A stretch of DNA of 64,000 nucleotides from Paracoccaceae bacterium (GCA_018222585.1 JAAFAB010000014.1:1-64000); one strand, 5' to 3'. Counted from the first letter of the stretch, positions 52,769-61,266 are shown. The notes: a model not told the origin generated them from the sequence alone. Made by a program: numbers and translations.

Positions 52769-53845
52769 TCAGTACCAGCGCCCGATGGCGATGAGCTCGG
52801 CGGTCTCGCTGCTGCGGGCCTCGGTCGACCACAGCGCGCAGCCCCATTGCGTGGGGCTCGACGAGCGCACGTTGGCCCAGCACATCGAGGTCGACTGGCA
52901 GCAGCCCGAGGCGGTGGGCCGGGTGACGAAGGGCGCGGCATAGTTGGCGGTGAGCACGGCGCTGCGGAACAGGCTGCCATAGGCGCTGCCGACCGCGATG
53001 CCCGTCAGGGTGCGGGTGCAGATCTGGGTGCCGTCGGCATAGCGGACGTAATCGCCGTCGGCGTTGCTGCCGTGCTCGATCACCGCGCCGGTGGGAATGC
53101 CGGCGCTCTCGCCCACCGGGCCCAGCAGGTTGCCGGGGCCATAGCCCCAGTCCGCCCGCATCAGCCGGCCCGCGGTGGTGTCGGTGGCGCTCTGCTGGAC
53201 CGCCGCACCGGTGGCATGGCCGCTGGCGGCGTCGAGCCGCAGCGCCTCGGTCCAGGCGGTGCCGTCGGGGCTTACCTTCAGCGACAGGTCGTCATCGCCG
53301 GCCAGCCCGATCTCGGCCCGGCCCGACCAGCCGCTCTGCAGCACCACGCTGGCGGTGTCCGCCGGCGCCGCCTTGTTGATCCTGAGCCGGTGGTCGCTGC
53401 CGTCATGGCTGAAGCGGCTGGCATCGGCGGCGACCGCGAGCCGGTCGCTGCCGTCGGGGCTGGTGTTCACGCCGATGCCGCCGAGGTTGGCGAGCAGCTC
53501 GGGCAGGGGCAGCGGCCCCCAGCCGGTGCCGTCGAAGAGCACCATCGCGTCGGCGCCGCGGTCGTAGCCGATCCAGCCCGGGGCGGGCAGGTCGTAGCGC
53601 CAGCCGCTCTCGGTCATGGTGGCGATGCTGTGGTCGTGCCCCGACCACTCGGCCGCCGCGGGCTCGGCCACGATGTGGCGGTCGCCGGGGGCGGGCAGGC
53701 CCGGGGGCTCGGTCCGGTCGCGGTCGAGCACCGCGAGCTGCACGAGGCTGTCGAGGATCAGCAGGGCTTCGTTGTGGGTCACCGTCTTCTGGGCCTGCGA
53801 GGGCACCAGCAGCGGCAGGCCCAGGTTGGGCAGGGTGTCGGGCAT
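52769..53845 (-). CDS. DUF2793-domain protein (phage tail/GTA-associated type)
   Basis: 358 residues. The N-terminus LPNLGLPLLVPSQAQKTVTHNEALLILDSLVQLAV is the DUF2793 signature. WRYDLPAPGWIGYDRGADAMVLFDGTGW continues it. The middle and C-terminal parts (ADGTQICTRTLTGIA) resemble tail-fibre tips in which a coordinate-like GAVIEHG-NADGDYVRY repeat is common. The last 60 residues have three Cys and several Trp. Such genes are frequent near rhodobacterial phage and gene-transfer-agent tail clusters; here it stands alone between repA and the RTX gene. Surface or glycan binding is possible; the function is unknown. Confidence 0.8.
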   Translation of the reverse strand: MPDTLPNLGLPLLVPSQAQKTVTHNEALLILDSLVQLAVLDRDRTEPPGLPAPGDRHIVAEPAAAEWSGHDHSIATMTESGWRYDLPAPGWIGYDRGADAMVLFDGTGWGPLPLPELLANLGGIGVNTSPDGSDRLAVAADASRFSHDGSDHRLRINKAAPADTASVVLQSGWSGRAEIGLAGDDDLSLKVSPDGTAWTEALRLDAASGHATGAAVQQSATDTTAGRLMRADWGYGPGNLLGPVGESAGIPTGAVIEHGSNADGDYVRYADGTQICTRTLTGIAVGSAYGSLFRSAVLTANYAAPFVTRPTASGCCQSTSMCWANVRSSSPTQWGCALWSTEARSSETAELIAIGRWY

Positions 53846-53989
53846 TGCGGCGGTCTCCCGGTCTGTCGTGACGGTCCTGTCGGGACGGCCGCGCCAGGCG
53901 GCCCCGCAGGGAGGTCTTGCCGGGGCAGGGTCGGGAAAAGCGGTTGAGACCCCGTCACCGCGCCGGGCGGGACGTTAACCCTTGCGAAA

Positions 53990-54005
53990 GTTTCGCGCGC
54001 GAAAC
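53990..54005. promoter_or_regulatory. parS-like centromere site 3
   Basis: Third identical GTTTCGCGCGCGAAAC, about 5 kb from sites 1 and 2, on the other side of repA and 12 bases before the G-rich repeat at 54018. Together the three sites bracket the parAB-repA core. Confidence 0.75.
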
Positions 54006-54017
54006 ACCCGCCCCGAC

Positions 54018-54074
54018 GGGGCAGGGTTGGGGCAGGGTTGGGGCAGGGTTGGGGCAGGGTGGGGCAGGGTGGGG
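54018..54074 (+). repeat. G-rich tandem repeat with quadruplex potential
   Basis: Five units: GGGGCAGGGTT three times, then GGGGCAGGGT twice, ending in GGGG. There are eleven runs of three or more guanines within 57 bases on the plus strand. It lies between parS3 and the stop codon of the minus-strand RTX gene (54079), so it would be in its 3' flank. Confidence 0.85.
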
Positions 54075-54078
54075 ATCC

Positions 54079-56631
54079 TCAGACCAGCACGATGCTGTGC
54101 ACCAGCAGGTCGAGGTCGGTCACGGTCTGGAAGACGATCTCGCTGTCGCCGAAATCCAGCACCGCCATCCCGTCGCGGATGCTGCCGAAGCGCGCCACCA
54201 CCTCGGCCGCACTGGTGGCGCCCCCCACCAGCGCCGCGTCGAGGCAGAGCCGGTCATGCGCCTCGAAATCGCCGATCACGTCATGGCCGTGGCCGGGGGC
54301 GAAGTGGAAGCTGTCGACGAGGCTGCCGCCGAACAGCAGGTCGTCGCCGGCGCCGCCCTCGAGCTCGTCCACGCCTTGCGAGGAATAGAGCGTGTCATTG
54401 CCCGCGCCCCCGCGCAGCGTGTCGTTGCCGGTGGCGCCGAAGAGCGCATCGTTGCCGTCGCCGCCGTCGAGACTGTCGTTGCCGAGATTGCCGTAGAGGC
54501 TGTCGTCGCCGGCGTCGCCCCAGAGGAAATCGTAGCCGAAGCCGCCCGAGAGGTAGTCGTTGCCGTCGCCGCCGTGCAGGTCGTCCTGCCCCTCGCTGCC
54601 GTAGAGGTGGTCGTGGCCGTCGTCGCCCCAGAGCGTGTCCCAGCCGGTGCGCCCGATCACCGTGTCGTTGCCGCCGTCGCCATGCACGATGTCGACCCCG
54701 TCGCCGGGGCTGATCCAGTCGTCGCCGAGCCCGCCATGCACCTCGTCGACCCCGGTGTTGCCGAAGATCGTGTCGTTGCCCGCGTCGCCCCACAGCGTGT
54801 CGGCCCCGGTGCCGCCGTGCATCACGTCGTCGCCCGCCCCGCCGTGGAGCAGGTCGGTGGAGCTGTCGCCCTCGAGCAGGTCCTGCCCGCCGTCGCCGTG
54901 CAGCGTGTCGGCGCCGGTGCCCCCCAGCAGCCTGTCGTCGTGATCGCCGCCGTGCAGGCTGTCGGCCCCGGCGCCGCCGTCGAGACTGTCGTCGCCCGCC
55001 TCGCCGAAGAGCCTGTCGTGATCGTCGCCGCCGATCAGCGTGTCGGCGCCGGCGCCGCCGGTCAGCGTGTCGTTGCCCGCGCTCCCCGACAGGCGGTCGT
55101 GGCCGATGGTGCCGTCGAGCACGTCGGCCCCGTCGCCGCCGGTGCGCTCGGTCGAGGGCAGCCCCGCGGTGGTGACCACCGGCCGCGGCACCCGCGGCAG
55201 GCCCAGCATGTCGGTCTCCATGAAGTCGTCGTAGTCGAGGCTGCGGCCATCGGCGCTGCGCAGCTCGAGCAGCTCGTCGCCGTAGCGGATCTCGGTGGCG
55301 GTGGCGGTGGCGGTGATCTCGAGCTGCGCGGTGGAATAGAGCCAGTCCCAGCCCGAGAGGTCGACCATGTCCTGCCCGGGGGTGAAGTCGGTGATCACGT
55401 CGCGGCTGCCGTCGGCGGCGAACACGAAGAGATCGGCCCCGGTGCCGCCGGTGAGCGTGTCGCTGCCCGCCCCGTCGAACAGCAGGTCGTCGCCCGCCCC
55501 GGCCGAGAGCGCCTCGGAGCGGTCGCCGCCGAGGTGCTGGCCGTCGTCGGGATCGGGGGCCCAGCTCAGGTGGGTGACGCCGGTCTCGGTCTCGGAGGTG
55601 ACGAAGGCGTGCAGCACGCCCTCCGCCGCCACCAGCTCGAGCGCGTTGACGTTGTCGAGCCCGAGCGCGGTGCTGTCGGCGAGGCTCTGCAATTCCACCA
55701 GGTGGCCGTCGGGGAGCAGGCTGAAGAGCGTGAGCCCGTCGTCGCTGCCGCCCGCCACCACGTAGACCGTGCCGTCGAGGGTGGCGGTGCGCAGCACCGA
55801 GAGGCCCTGGAAGAAGCTGCCCCTGTCGTCGAGGGCCTGGCCCACGTGGCGGAGCGCGCCCGAGCCCGCCACCTCGAAGACCGAGATCGTGCCGGTGCCC
55901 GCGGCCCCCAGCAGCGCCATCACCTTGCCGCCGACCTCGGTGACCGCCAGCGCGGTGGGGGTGTTGATGCCGACCCCGTCGGCGGCGCCGATGCTGTCGC
56001 GCAGCACCAGCCGCCCGTCGGGGCGCAGGGTGAAGCTGCTGAGCCCGGCCTCCGAGGAGGAGGTGGCAAGCACCAGCGTGCCCTCGGCGGTCTCGACCGA
56101 GACCATGGCGACGGGATCCGAGAGATAGGCGATGTCGCGGTCGCCCTGGTAGCGGAGCTCGGTGAGATCGCCGCCCGCGTCGCGGGTCAGCACGCTGAGC
56201 CCCGGGCTGCCGTGCAGGGCGGCGATGAAATACCGCGTGCCGCCGGCCCCGGTGGCGAGCAGATGCGCGAGATCGGCGGCGAGCCCGCTCTGGCCGGCGT
56301 AGAGATCGGTGGACTGGCCGAGGGTGACGCCGCCAGTGCCGCCAGTGCCGGCGGATCCGGCCTCGGCGGCGCTCTCGACCCGGTCGACCTGCGCCGCGTC
56401 GAGCCGCAGCACCAGGCCACGGGCGGCGAGGTCGACCGCGGCGGTGCCGTCGGCCTGCGCCCCCAGGAAGCGGAGCAGCCCGTTGCCGCCGAGCGCGAAG
56501 GCGTCGCGCGCCTGCCCCGCGCCCGCGTGCAGGTAGAGCCGCCCGGTCACCGGGTCGAACTGGATCTCGGGCGGGATCGCACCCAGCCCGCCCACGCGGC
56601 CGTCGATATGGGTTGCCCGCCATTCGGTCAT
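54079..56631 (-). CDS. large RTX protein with beta-propeller-like N-terminal region
   Basis: 850 residues from the ATG at 56631. There is no signal peptide, as for type I secreted RTX proteins. Residues about 100-360 show repeated propeller-like blades (GTLVLATSSSEAGLSSFTLRPDG, GTVYVVAGGSDDGLTLFSLLPDG, LHAFVTSETETGVTHLSW). Around 367-425 lies a first RTX block with cap (AGAGDDLLFDGAGSDTLTGG, ADLFVFAADGSRDVITDF). A long RTX array spans about 500-773, and the C-terminus from DSFHFAPGHGHDVIGDFE is the presumed secretion module. The array is collinear with that of the protease at 32482. A calcium-dependent biofilm matrix or adhesion role is inferred. Confidence 0.88.
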   Translation of the reverse strand: MTEWRATHIDGRVGGLGAIPPEIQFDPVTGRLYLHAGAGQARDAFALGGNGLLRFLGAQADGTAAVDLAARGLVLRLDAAQVDRVESAAEAGSAGTGGTGGVTLGQSTDLYAGQSGLAADLAHLLATGAGGTRYFIAALHGSPGLSVLTRDAGGDLTELRYQGDRDIAYLSDPVAMVSVETAEGTLVLATSSSEAGLSSFTLRPDGRLVLRDSIGAADGVGINTPTALAVTEVGGKVMALLGAAGTGTISVFEVAGSGALRHVGQALDDRGSFFQGLSVLRTATLDGTVYVVAGGSDDGLTLFSLLPDGHLVELQSLADSTALGLDNVNALELVAAEGVLHAFVTSETETGVTHLSWAPDPDDGQHLGGDRSEALSAGAGDDLLFDGAGSDTLTGGTGADLFVFAADGSRDVITDFTPGQDMVDLSGWDWLYSTAQLEITATATATEIRYGDELLELRSADGRSLDYDDFMETDMLGLPRVPRPVVTTAGLPSTERTGGDGADVLDGTIGHDRLSGSAGNDTLTGGAGADTLIGGDDHDRLFGEAGDDSLDGGAGADSLHGGDHDDRLLGGTGADTLHGDGGQDLLEGDSSTDLLHGGAGDDVMHGGTGADTLWGDAGNDTIFGNTGVDEVHGGLGDDWISPGDGVDIVHGDGGNDTVIGRTGWDTLWGDDGHDHLYGSEGQDDLHGGDGNDYLSGGFGYDFLWGDAGDDSLYGNLGNDSLDGGDGNDALFGATGNDTLRGGAGNDTLYSSQGVDELEGGAGDDLLFGGSLVDSFHFAPGHGHDVIGDFEAHDRLCLDAALVGGATSAAEVVARFGSIRDGMAVLDFGDSEIVFQTVTDLDLLVHSIVLV

Positions 56632-56900
56632 CGCATCGCCCCGGAAGGGGCCCCTCGCGGGGCCGTCGCCTGTGCCGCCGGAGGGCCGTGCCGCTGCCGG
56701 AAACGGGCCGGAGCATGGCGCGCCCGCGCGACCGCAAGCGGGCGGGCATCGCGGCAGGATCGTGGTCAATGCCGCGATTTCGGGTCGAATCTTAGGAAGT
56801 CATGTCAGCCGTGGCGGCGCCGGGGCCTGATCTGGAGCCTGGTCTGGGGCAGGGGCCTCTGCCCTCACCGGGGCCACGCCTTTCCGCGCGCCTTTTGCCG

Positions 56901-57054
56901 ATGCCCCCTGTCCGGGACGGGGAATGACCGCAGAGCCCCGGGCAGGGGTGCGACTTGCCGAGCCGCTCCATGTTCTCGACGTGCAGCGCGATGTCGTCCT
57001 CGATGTCGTCGAAGTCATGCTCCCGCCCGTTCTCGATCACCGCCCCCGGGCCGG
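56901..57054 (-). pseudogene. duplicated 3' fragment of kpsT
   Basis: About 150 bases match the 3' end of the kpsT gene and its downstream flank at 61267-61412, with roughly 90 percent identity by eye, in the same orientation. In the minus frame it still reads GAVIENGREHDFDD and ALHVENMERLGK, but the kpsT stop TAG has become TCG and the frame runs on. There is no remainder of kpsT around it, so it is a non-functional fragment. The interval 56632-56900 between it and the RTX start holds nothing recognisable. Confidence 0.85.
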
Positions 57055-57434
57055 AGACTGAGAAAACGGCCGACTTTATCATGTAGAGGACGTGTCAGAG
57101 GGCTGCTGGGGACAGCGCCCTCATACTGCGCCAGAACAGAGCTTGGCTTATGAGAGCCTGGTAGAAAAACGCCCGCGTGAGGTTGAGCAGGTGAAGCTCT
57201 GTTTCTCGAATTGGCATCGGGTGTACTCATCGTGCGGGCGCAGAACGGCCGGACGTATCCCTAAAGCTACCATCCACGCCGAACTTCCGAACACATCTGC
57301 GTCCGCGCCCTGACGGCAGATACATATGACCAAAACCTGACCAGAGCGAACTCATAACCGGGGACTTTTCAGAGAAGCAGGTCAACGCCTATATAACCAA
57401 ACCAATACCTCTGGCCGGTGGGGCACTTGTGAGA
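57055..57434. other. gene-free stretch between kpsT fragment and mobV
   Basis: 380 bases, AT-richer than most of the window. No gene, strong hairpin or repeat was seen. A remnant of whatever recombination placed the mobilisation segment may be present, but there is no direct sign. Confidence 0.4.
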
Positions 57435-58985
57435 TCAGTGTCGAGGGCCACGTTCATGATGAACTGGACCTTCCTGAAGCTCACACTCAACAAGACGTTC
57501 GATCAGACTGTTCCTGACATCGCTTCCAACGTCGATGCCACTATGATCGATGTAAGCCAGCGCCAAGCTAAGCTGTTGCTGCTGAGAAAGCCGATCACCA
57601 AGAACGTCTTCCAGAACTGTCTCATCACCCTGCTTGAGCGCGACGAGCTCATCCTCTGAAAGAGAGCTTTCGATTTCCGCGCGGAACGCCGATCTTTCGT
57701 CTCGGCTGATGAAGGGTGGGGTCACGCGATCCTGCGCCAGGTGAGCAAGGGCTTTTTGAACATAGGGCAGGGCGCGGGCCTCGATCGCAATCCGCACCGG
57801 GTCTTTCCGTTTCGCGACCTTGCCCTCAGCCATAGCATCCAGTGTGAGGTCCAGCGCCCGGTCGAACCGGGCCTGTTCCTCCGTCATCGCGGTACCTTCG
57901 GGAACAGCCCTGTCATAGATGTCCACGATCTTATCGATCCGGGCAGGAGAGCCCGCCGCATCCTTCAGGACGCCAAGGTCACCCTTGAGGATTTTCCCCT
58001 CCAGATCGGCATAGGCTTCGAGGGCAGCATTTGCCTCGGCCCCCTTGTCCGCCAGTTCCAGGCTCGACACCAATCGCGAGAGCGTTTCACGGGCTGCGTC
58101 GAGCTGGGTTTTGTAGCTGTGTTGCAGCGACTGAAGAGACTGGATCATCGACTGTGCCGTGTTCAGCTTCGCATCCATGTCGAGTTTTTCTTCCCGCATC
58201 TTCATCTGGAAGCCGCGGAGCGCGTCTGTGGCGACCTCTGCCGCCCGTGCATGCCAGTCAGCGTCACTTTCCTTGCCGCCACGCAGAAGAGAGCCCCTGA
58301 CGCGCTCAGGGAGGGCGACAGTGCCTTCACCGGACATGTAGGCTCCATAGACCCGCTGCACGCGCTCGTGCCGTGCTGTGGAGCCCTTGATGCCCCGCCG
58401 AAGGCCATGCTTCTCGCTGACCTTTTCCGCGAAGTCTGTCTGGAGGTCGGAGAGAGCCTTCTTGTTCCCGACGAATGACCGGCAGTTCAGCTTGCCCCTG
58501 TCATCGAGGGGGATGGTCATCACCGTCATGTGCGGCGTGGTCTCGTCGCGGTGGATCATGGCCGAGAGGACGTTCTCCTTGCCGTGCCGGTTCTCGATCC
58601 AGCCGAGCGCATCCCGGAAATAGGTATCCTGTTCCTCCCTGGACATGGCCTTCATCTTCTCGGGTGAGCCGCCGATAAAGTACTCCAGACCGTGTACTGC
58701 GTTCGTCCTGATCTTCTCGGGAGCCCGATCCTTCCACGCTGCCAGCACGTCCTTGCTGTTGTCGCCGCCGACCAGGATCGTGTTGTCGCGGGTTCTGTCC
58801 GGATCGGCATTCGGGGTCTCCCGCTCCCGGAAGGTATGCTGAAGACTGGCCCCCATGTTGCCGAGCGTTTTGATCTTCGCCGTCCGCATGATGCCGAAGG
58901 ACTTCCCGTCACCGTGAAGGCCCTGCATGCTGCCCCGAACCCTGGACCAGCCTTCCTCAAGGAGCTTACGAGGTTCTGCGGACAT
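57435..58985 (-). CDS. MobV-family relaxase (Mob/Pre type)
   Basis: 516 residues from the ATG at 58985 (GAGG six bases upstream); ATG 58928 is an alternative. The N-terminal IMRTAKIKTLGNMGASLQHTFRE and the catalytic IHRDETTPHMTVMTIP (H-x-D-E-x2-P-H) define Mob_Pre relaxases. HGLRRGIKGSTARH lies just after. The C-terminal half is coiled coil (MKMREEKLDMDAKLN, QSLQHSYKTQLDAARETLS). It nicks oriT and leads the plasmid strand in conjugation using a helper transfer system. A highly structured oriT candidate lies directly upstream. The start and coding style are less GC-rich than neighbouring EPS genes, suggesting separate origin. Confidence 0.88.
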   Translation of the reverse strand: MSAEPRKLLEEGWSRVRGSMQGLHGDGKSFGIMRTAKIKTLGNMGASLQHTFRERETPNADPDRTRDNTILVGGDNSKDVLAAWKDRAPEKIRTNAVHGLEYFIGGSPEKMKAMSREEQDTYFRDALGWIENRHGKENVLSAMIHRDETTPHMTVMTIPLDDRGKLNCRSFVGNKKALSDLQTDFAEKVSEKHGLRRGIKGSTARHERVQRVYGAYMSGEGTVALPERVRGSLLRGGKESDADWHARAAEVATDALRGFQMKMREEKLDMDAKLNTAQSMIQSLQSLQHSYKTQLDAARETLSRLVSSLELADKGAEANAALEAYADLEGKILKGDLGVLKDAAGSPARIDKIVDIYDRAVPEGTAMTEEQARFDRALDLTLDAMAEGKVAKRKDPVRIAIEARALPYVQKALAHLAQDRVTPPFISRDERSAFRAEIESSLSEDELVALKQGDETVLEDVLGDRLSQQQQLSLALAYIDHSGIDVGSDVRNSLIERLVECELQEGPVHHERGPRH

Positions 58986-59000
58986 GGGAGCCTCGGTATC

Positions 59001-59127
59001 AAGGAAGTGAGTATGTGTACTCACTAGACAATTTGATTTCGCGTCGCGCAACCCAATTGTCGTTCGCCCGCCAAAAGGCGGGAGAAACACATACTCACTT
59101 CCTTCAAACGGCCTGCCGTTCGGCAGG
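59001..59127. other. candidate oriT upstream of mobV
   Basis: An outer perfect 18-base inverted repeat, AAGGAAGTGAGTATGTGT (59001-59018) and its complement (59087-59104), encloses a second one GACAATT (59027-59033) / AATTGTC (59055-59061). A hairpin CCCGCC-AAAA-GGCGGG follows (59067-59082). Beyond the outer arm lies CCTGCCG-TT-CGGCAGG (59112-59127). The block begins 15 bases upstream of the relaxase start, where MobV plasmids carry oriT. The nick site cannot be fixed by eye. The stretch 59128-59335 beyond holds nothing recognised. Confidence 0.65.
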
Positions 59128-59335
59128 TAATCACTTCCCAAAATGCGGGGGAAAGGCAGGCGGGCAGGATTAGAAATCGCGTGAAATCGGGTTGTCTGTC
59201 CCCGGCCGGAAGCGCGGGGCGGGCTGCCCTGTACTTGCCGCCTGCCGTGCAGACCTAGCGCCGATGAAACCTTGGCATTCGCAGCAATCCTCGGATCGGG
59301 CCTCCGATACTCGGAGGTCTCCGGCCCGATCCGGA

Positions 59336-59890
59336 TCAGCCGTCACCCCAAAGCTCGTCCATGAAACCCTTCTGGTCGAAGTCGGGATCAACCGGCCCGA
59401 TCTTGGTGGCAAGTGTCCGGGCCATCTTGCGGCGTGACGTCTTGAGCATGGGCAAGGAAAGCTCGAAGACCTGTGTTGGCTCCCTTGGCATGTCAGGGCA
59501 CCAGCCCCATGCGAACCGGCGTTCAAGTTGCGATAGAGCATCTTTGCCGAGCCACCTCACATAGCCGCAGGTCACGACCCGCTCGCTGTCGGCAAGCTCG
59601 GGGCCGGTCGTGAAGGAACGACTGTCCGATAATCCCGAGATAGGGGCCATCTGCTGGCCGAGCTTGTTCACTGCCAAGCTGCCCTCAGCCGTCAGGCCGA
59701 TGCCCTCGAACTCCTTACAAGGGAGGTTCCGCATCCCGACACGAATGAGCTGCGGTTCCGCGAGCCCTTCGGCAACCAGATGCCGTGCGGCTTCGATATC
59801 GACATAGCCTCGGCTGTTCATCTGCATCAGGGCTTGTCCTGTCTCGGTAAGCCTGGTCAGGGTCATCGAATGCTGAAAGGGCTGACTCAT
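59336..59890 (-). CDS. hypothetical protein of the mobilisation segment
   Basis: 184 residues from the ATG at 59890, which has GAGGAGA about seven bases upstream. It opens MSQPFQHSMTLTRLTETGQALM and contains YVDIEAARHLVAEGL, then two Cys (TCGYVRWLG, WGWCPDMPREP) and a basic C-terminal third (LKTSRRKMARTLATKIG). No family is recognised. The divergent HTH gene and the shared operator between them suggest co-regulation. A role in mobilisation, or as an antitoxin-like or immunity partner, cannot be told from sequence. Confidence 0.65.
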   Translation of the reverse strand: MSQPFQHSMTLTRLTETGQALMQMNSRGYVDIEAARHLVAEGLAEPQLIRVGMRNLPCKEFEGIGLTAEGSLAVNKLGQQMAPISGLSDSRSFTTGPELADSERVVTCGYVRWLGKDALSQLERRFAWGWCPDMPREPTQVFELSLPMLKTSRRKMARTLATKIGPVDPDFDQKGFMDELWGDG

Positions 59891-59941
59891 GGGGCGTCTC
59901 CTCGGGACTGGTCTGGATTGCAAAGGTCTATCCAATTTTTA

Positions 59942-59964
59942 GATAATCTGAAAAGTAGATTATC
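59942..59964. promoter_or_regulatory. inverted-repeat operator between divergent genes
   Basis: GATAATCT (59942-59949), 7-base spacer, AGATTATC (59957-59964): perfect 8-base arms in an AT-rich tract, 51 bases upstream of one gene and 29 of the other. It is a probable binding site for the HTH protein at 59994 (autoregulation). Confidence 0.6.
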
Positions 59965-59993
59965 GCTTGCGCCCAAAGGGGTGGCGCAGCGAC

Positions 59994-60251
59994 ATGACGA
60001 AGACGATCAGAAGCACAGGTCATGTGGCGTTATGCGAGGCGCTGATCGACGCCCGGAAAGCCGCGGGCCTGACGCAGGCCGGACTGGCCGAGCGCCTCAA
60101 GTGCCATCAGTCTCTGGTTGCCAGGATCGAGAGTGGCGAGCGCCGGATCGATGTCGTTGAACTGGTGGTTCTTGCCCGTGCGATCGGTGTTGTGCCGTCC
60201 GTGATCCTGGAGCAGGTCGCGGGGGCGACCAAGCCAGATCATAGGATCTGA
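59994..60251 (+). CDS. XRE-family HTH regulator
   Basis: 85 residues from ATG 59994; a start nine codons earlier is possible. It is a single helix-turn-helix domain of the Cro/CI type: LIDARKAAGLTQAGLAERLKCHQSLVARIESGERRIDVVELVVLARAIGV. Size and lack of a sensor domain suggest a simple repressor. It sits divergent to the 184-residue gene with the GATAATCT operator between them, so it probably represses one or both. The 212-base gap after it (60252-60463) has no gene. Confidence 0.88.
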   Translation: MTKTIRSTGHVALCEALIDARKAAGLTQAGLAERLKCHQSLVARIESGERRIDVVELVVLARAIGVVPSVILEQVAGATKPDHRI

Positions 60252-60463
60252 CTGCATCTTCCCCAAAATACCCTCGGGGAGCGCCGTCAGGCGCGGAAGG
60301 TGAAAATACCACCGAACCGCGGATCAAACTTCTGAAACGCGATGTTCTCTGGAGGTTCTCTTGCAAAAACAGACGGATTCGGTAGTGTAGCCATACTTGG
60401 ACTTTGTATTCTCAAATTGCCTTTAGGAATTTGGCTTGAAGGCTTTGCTTTAGGGTATCTGAC

Positions 60464-61138
60464 ATGATTTTTGTAACCAGACTAAGAAATTTGATGGTGG
60501 CAAGTTTGATCGGCGCGGGCGTCTTGCTCGGGGGATCACAGCAGGCCAGCGCGGTTACTTTCGGGTTTGACAACATTGCAGGGGGAGACACGGCGGGCGA
60601 CGCATATGCGGCGAATTTTACGCTTGAGGTGACTGACCTCGGCGCTGGAAAGGTACTTTTCCAGATCGTGAGCGCGGCCGCTCCGGCGATGAACTACTTT
60701 ATTCGTACGGTCCTTGTCGACAACACGAGTCCGAACTCCTTTACGAGCATGCCTTTGGCAAATGATGCCGCGCACTCAGTTGGCACCGTTAACATGACCC
60801 GCTCAGGCGGTGGCACGCTGCCGCAGGGGAACAACATCGGTTTCGCATCGAATTTCAAGTTCCACCGCATCTGGCCCACCAACGACAACGGGATTCAGCA
60901 AGGCGAAACCGCGGGCTTTCTCTTCGACGTGGTCGGTGACTTCAGCTCCATCATTAGTGCGCTAACCTCCGGCGAACTCCGTTTCGGGCTTCATCTGCAA
61001 GGGCTCCCTGGCGGTGCGTCCGATTCTTACGTGAACTCCGTCACTCCGGTGCCGCTGCCGGCCGCAGGGATCCTGCTCATCGGCGCGCTGGGGGGGCTCG
61101 GGTTCGCCTCGCGCCGCAAGAAGCGGCTGGCGGTCTGA
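60464..61138 (+). CDS. VPLPA-CTERM sorting-domain protein
   Basis: 224 residues. Signal peptide (LMVASLIGAGVLLGGSQQASA), a beta-rich Gly/Thr/Asn-rich secreted body, and the C-terminal sorting tail VPLPAAGILLIGALGGLG followed by a basic cluster RRKKR. VPLPA-CTERM proteins are processed by a dedicated exosortase in proteobacteria, usually in strains with EPS loci. No exosortase gene is visible in the window, so processing must depend on another replicon. Location inside the mobile-looking segment is unusual. No ribosome binding site is obvious before the ATG. Confidence 0.87.
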   Translation: MIFVTRLRNLMVASLIGAGVLLGGSQQASAVTFGFDNIAGGDTAGDAYAANFTLEVTDLGAGKVLFQIVSAAAPAMNYFIRTVLVDNTSPNSFTSMPLANDAAHSVGTVNMTRSGGGTLPQGNNIGFASNFKFHRIWPTNDNGIQQGETAGFLFDVVGDFSSIISALTSGELRFGLHLQGLPGGASDSYVNSVTPVPLPAAGILLIGALGGLGFASRRKKRLAV

Positions 61139-61266
61139 TCGGTTATCTTTCCGTGGCAGACGTCGCGGTATGATATCTGGACATATACGTATGACGATCA
61201 GGGACGGGCTGCGGCAGTTTGCGCAGCCCGTCTTTGTGTCTCGCGGAGTGTGAAGAGCCTCCCGCC

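Noticed and set aside
53917-57153. A 1078-codon plus-strand open frame
   Set aside because: It is the antisense shadow of the RTX gene and neighbours; its translation is a Val/Ala/Gln-rich pattern produced by reading Asp/Gly repeats backwards.
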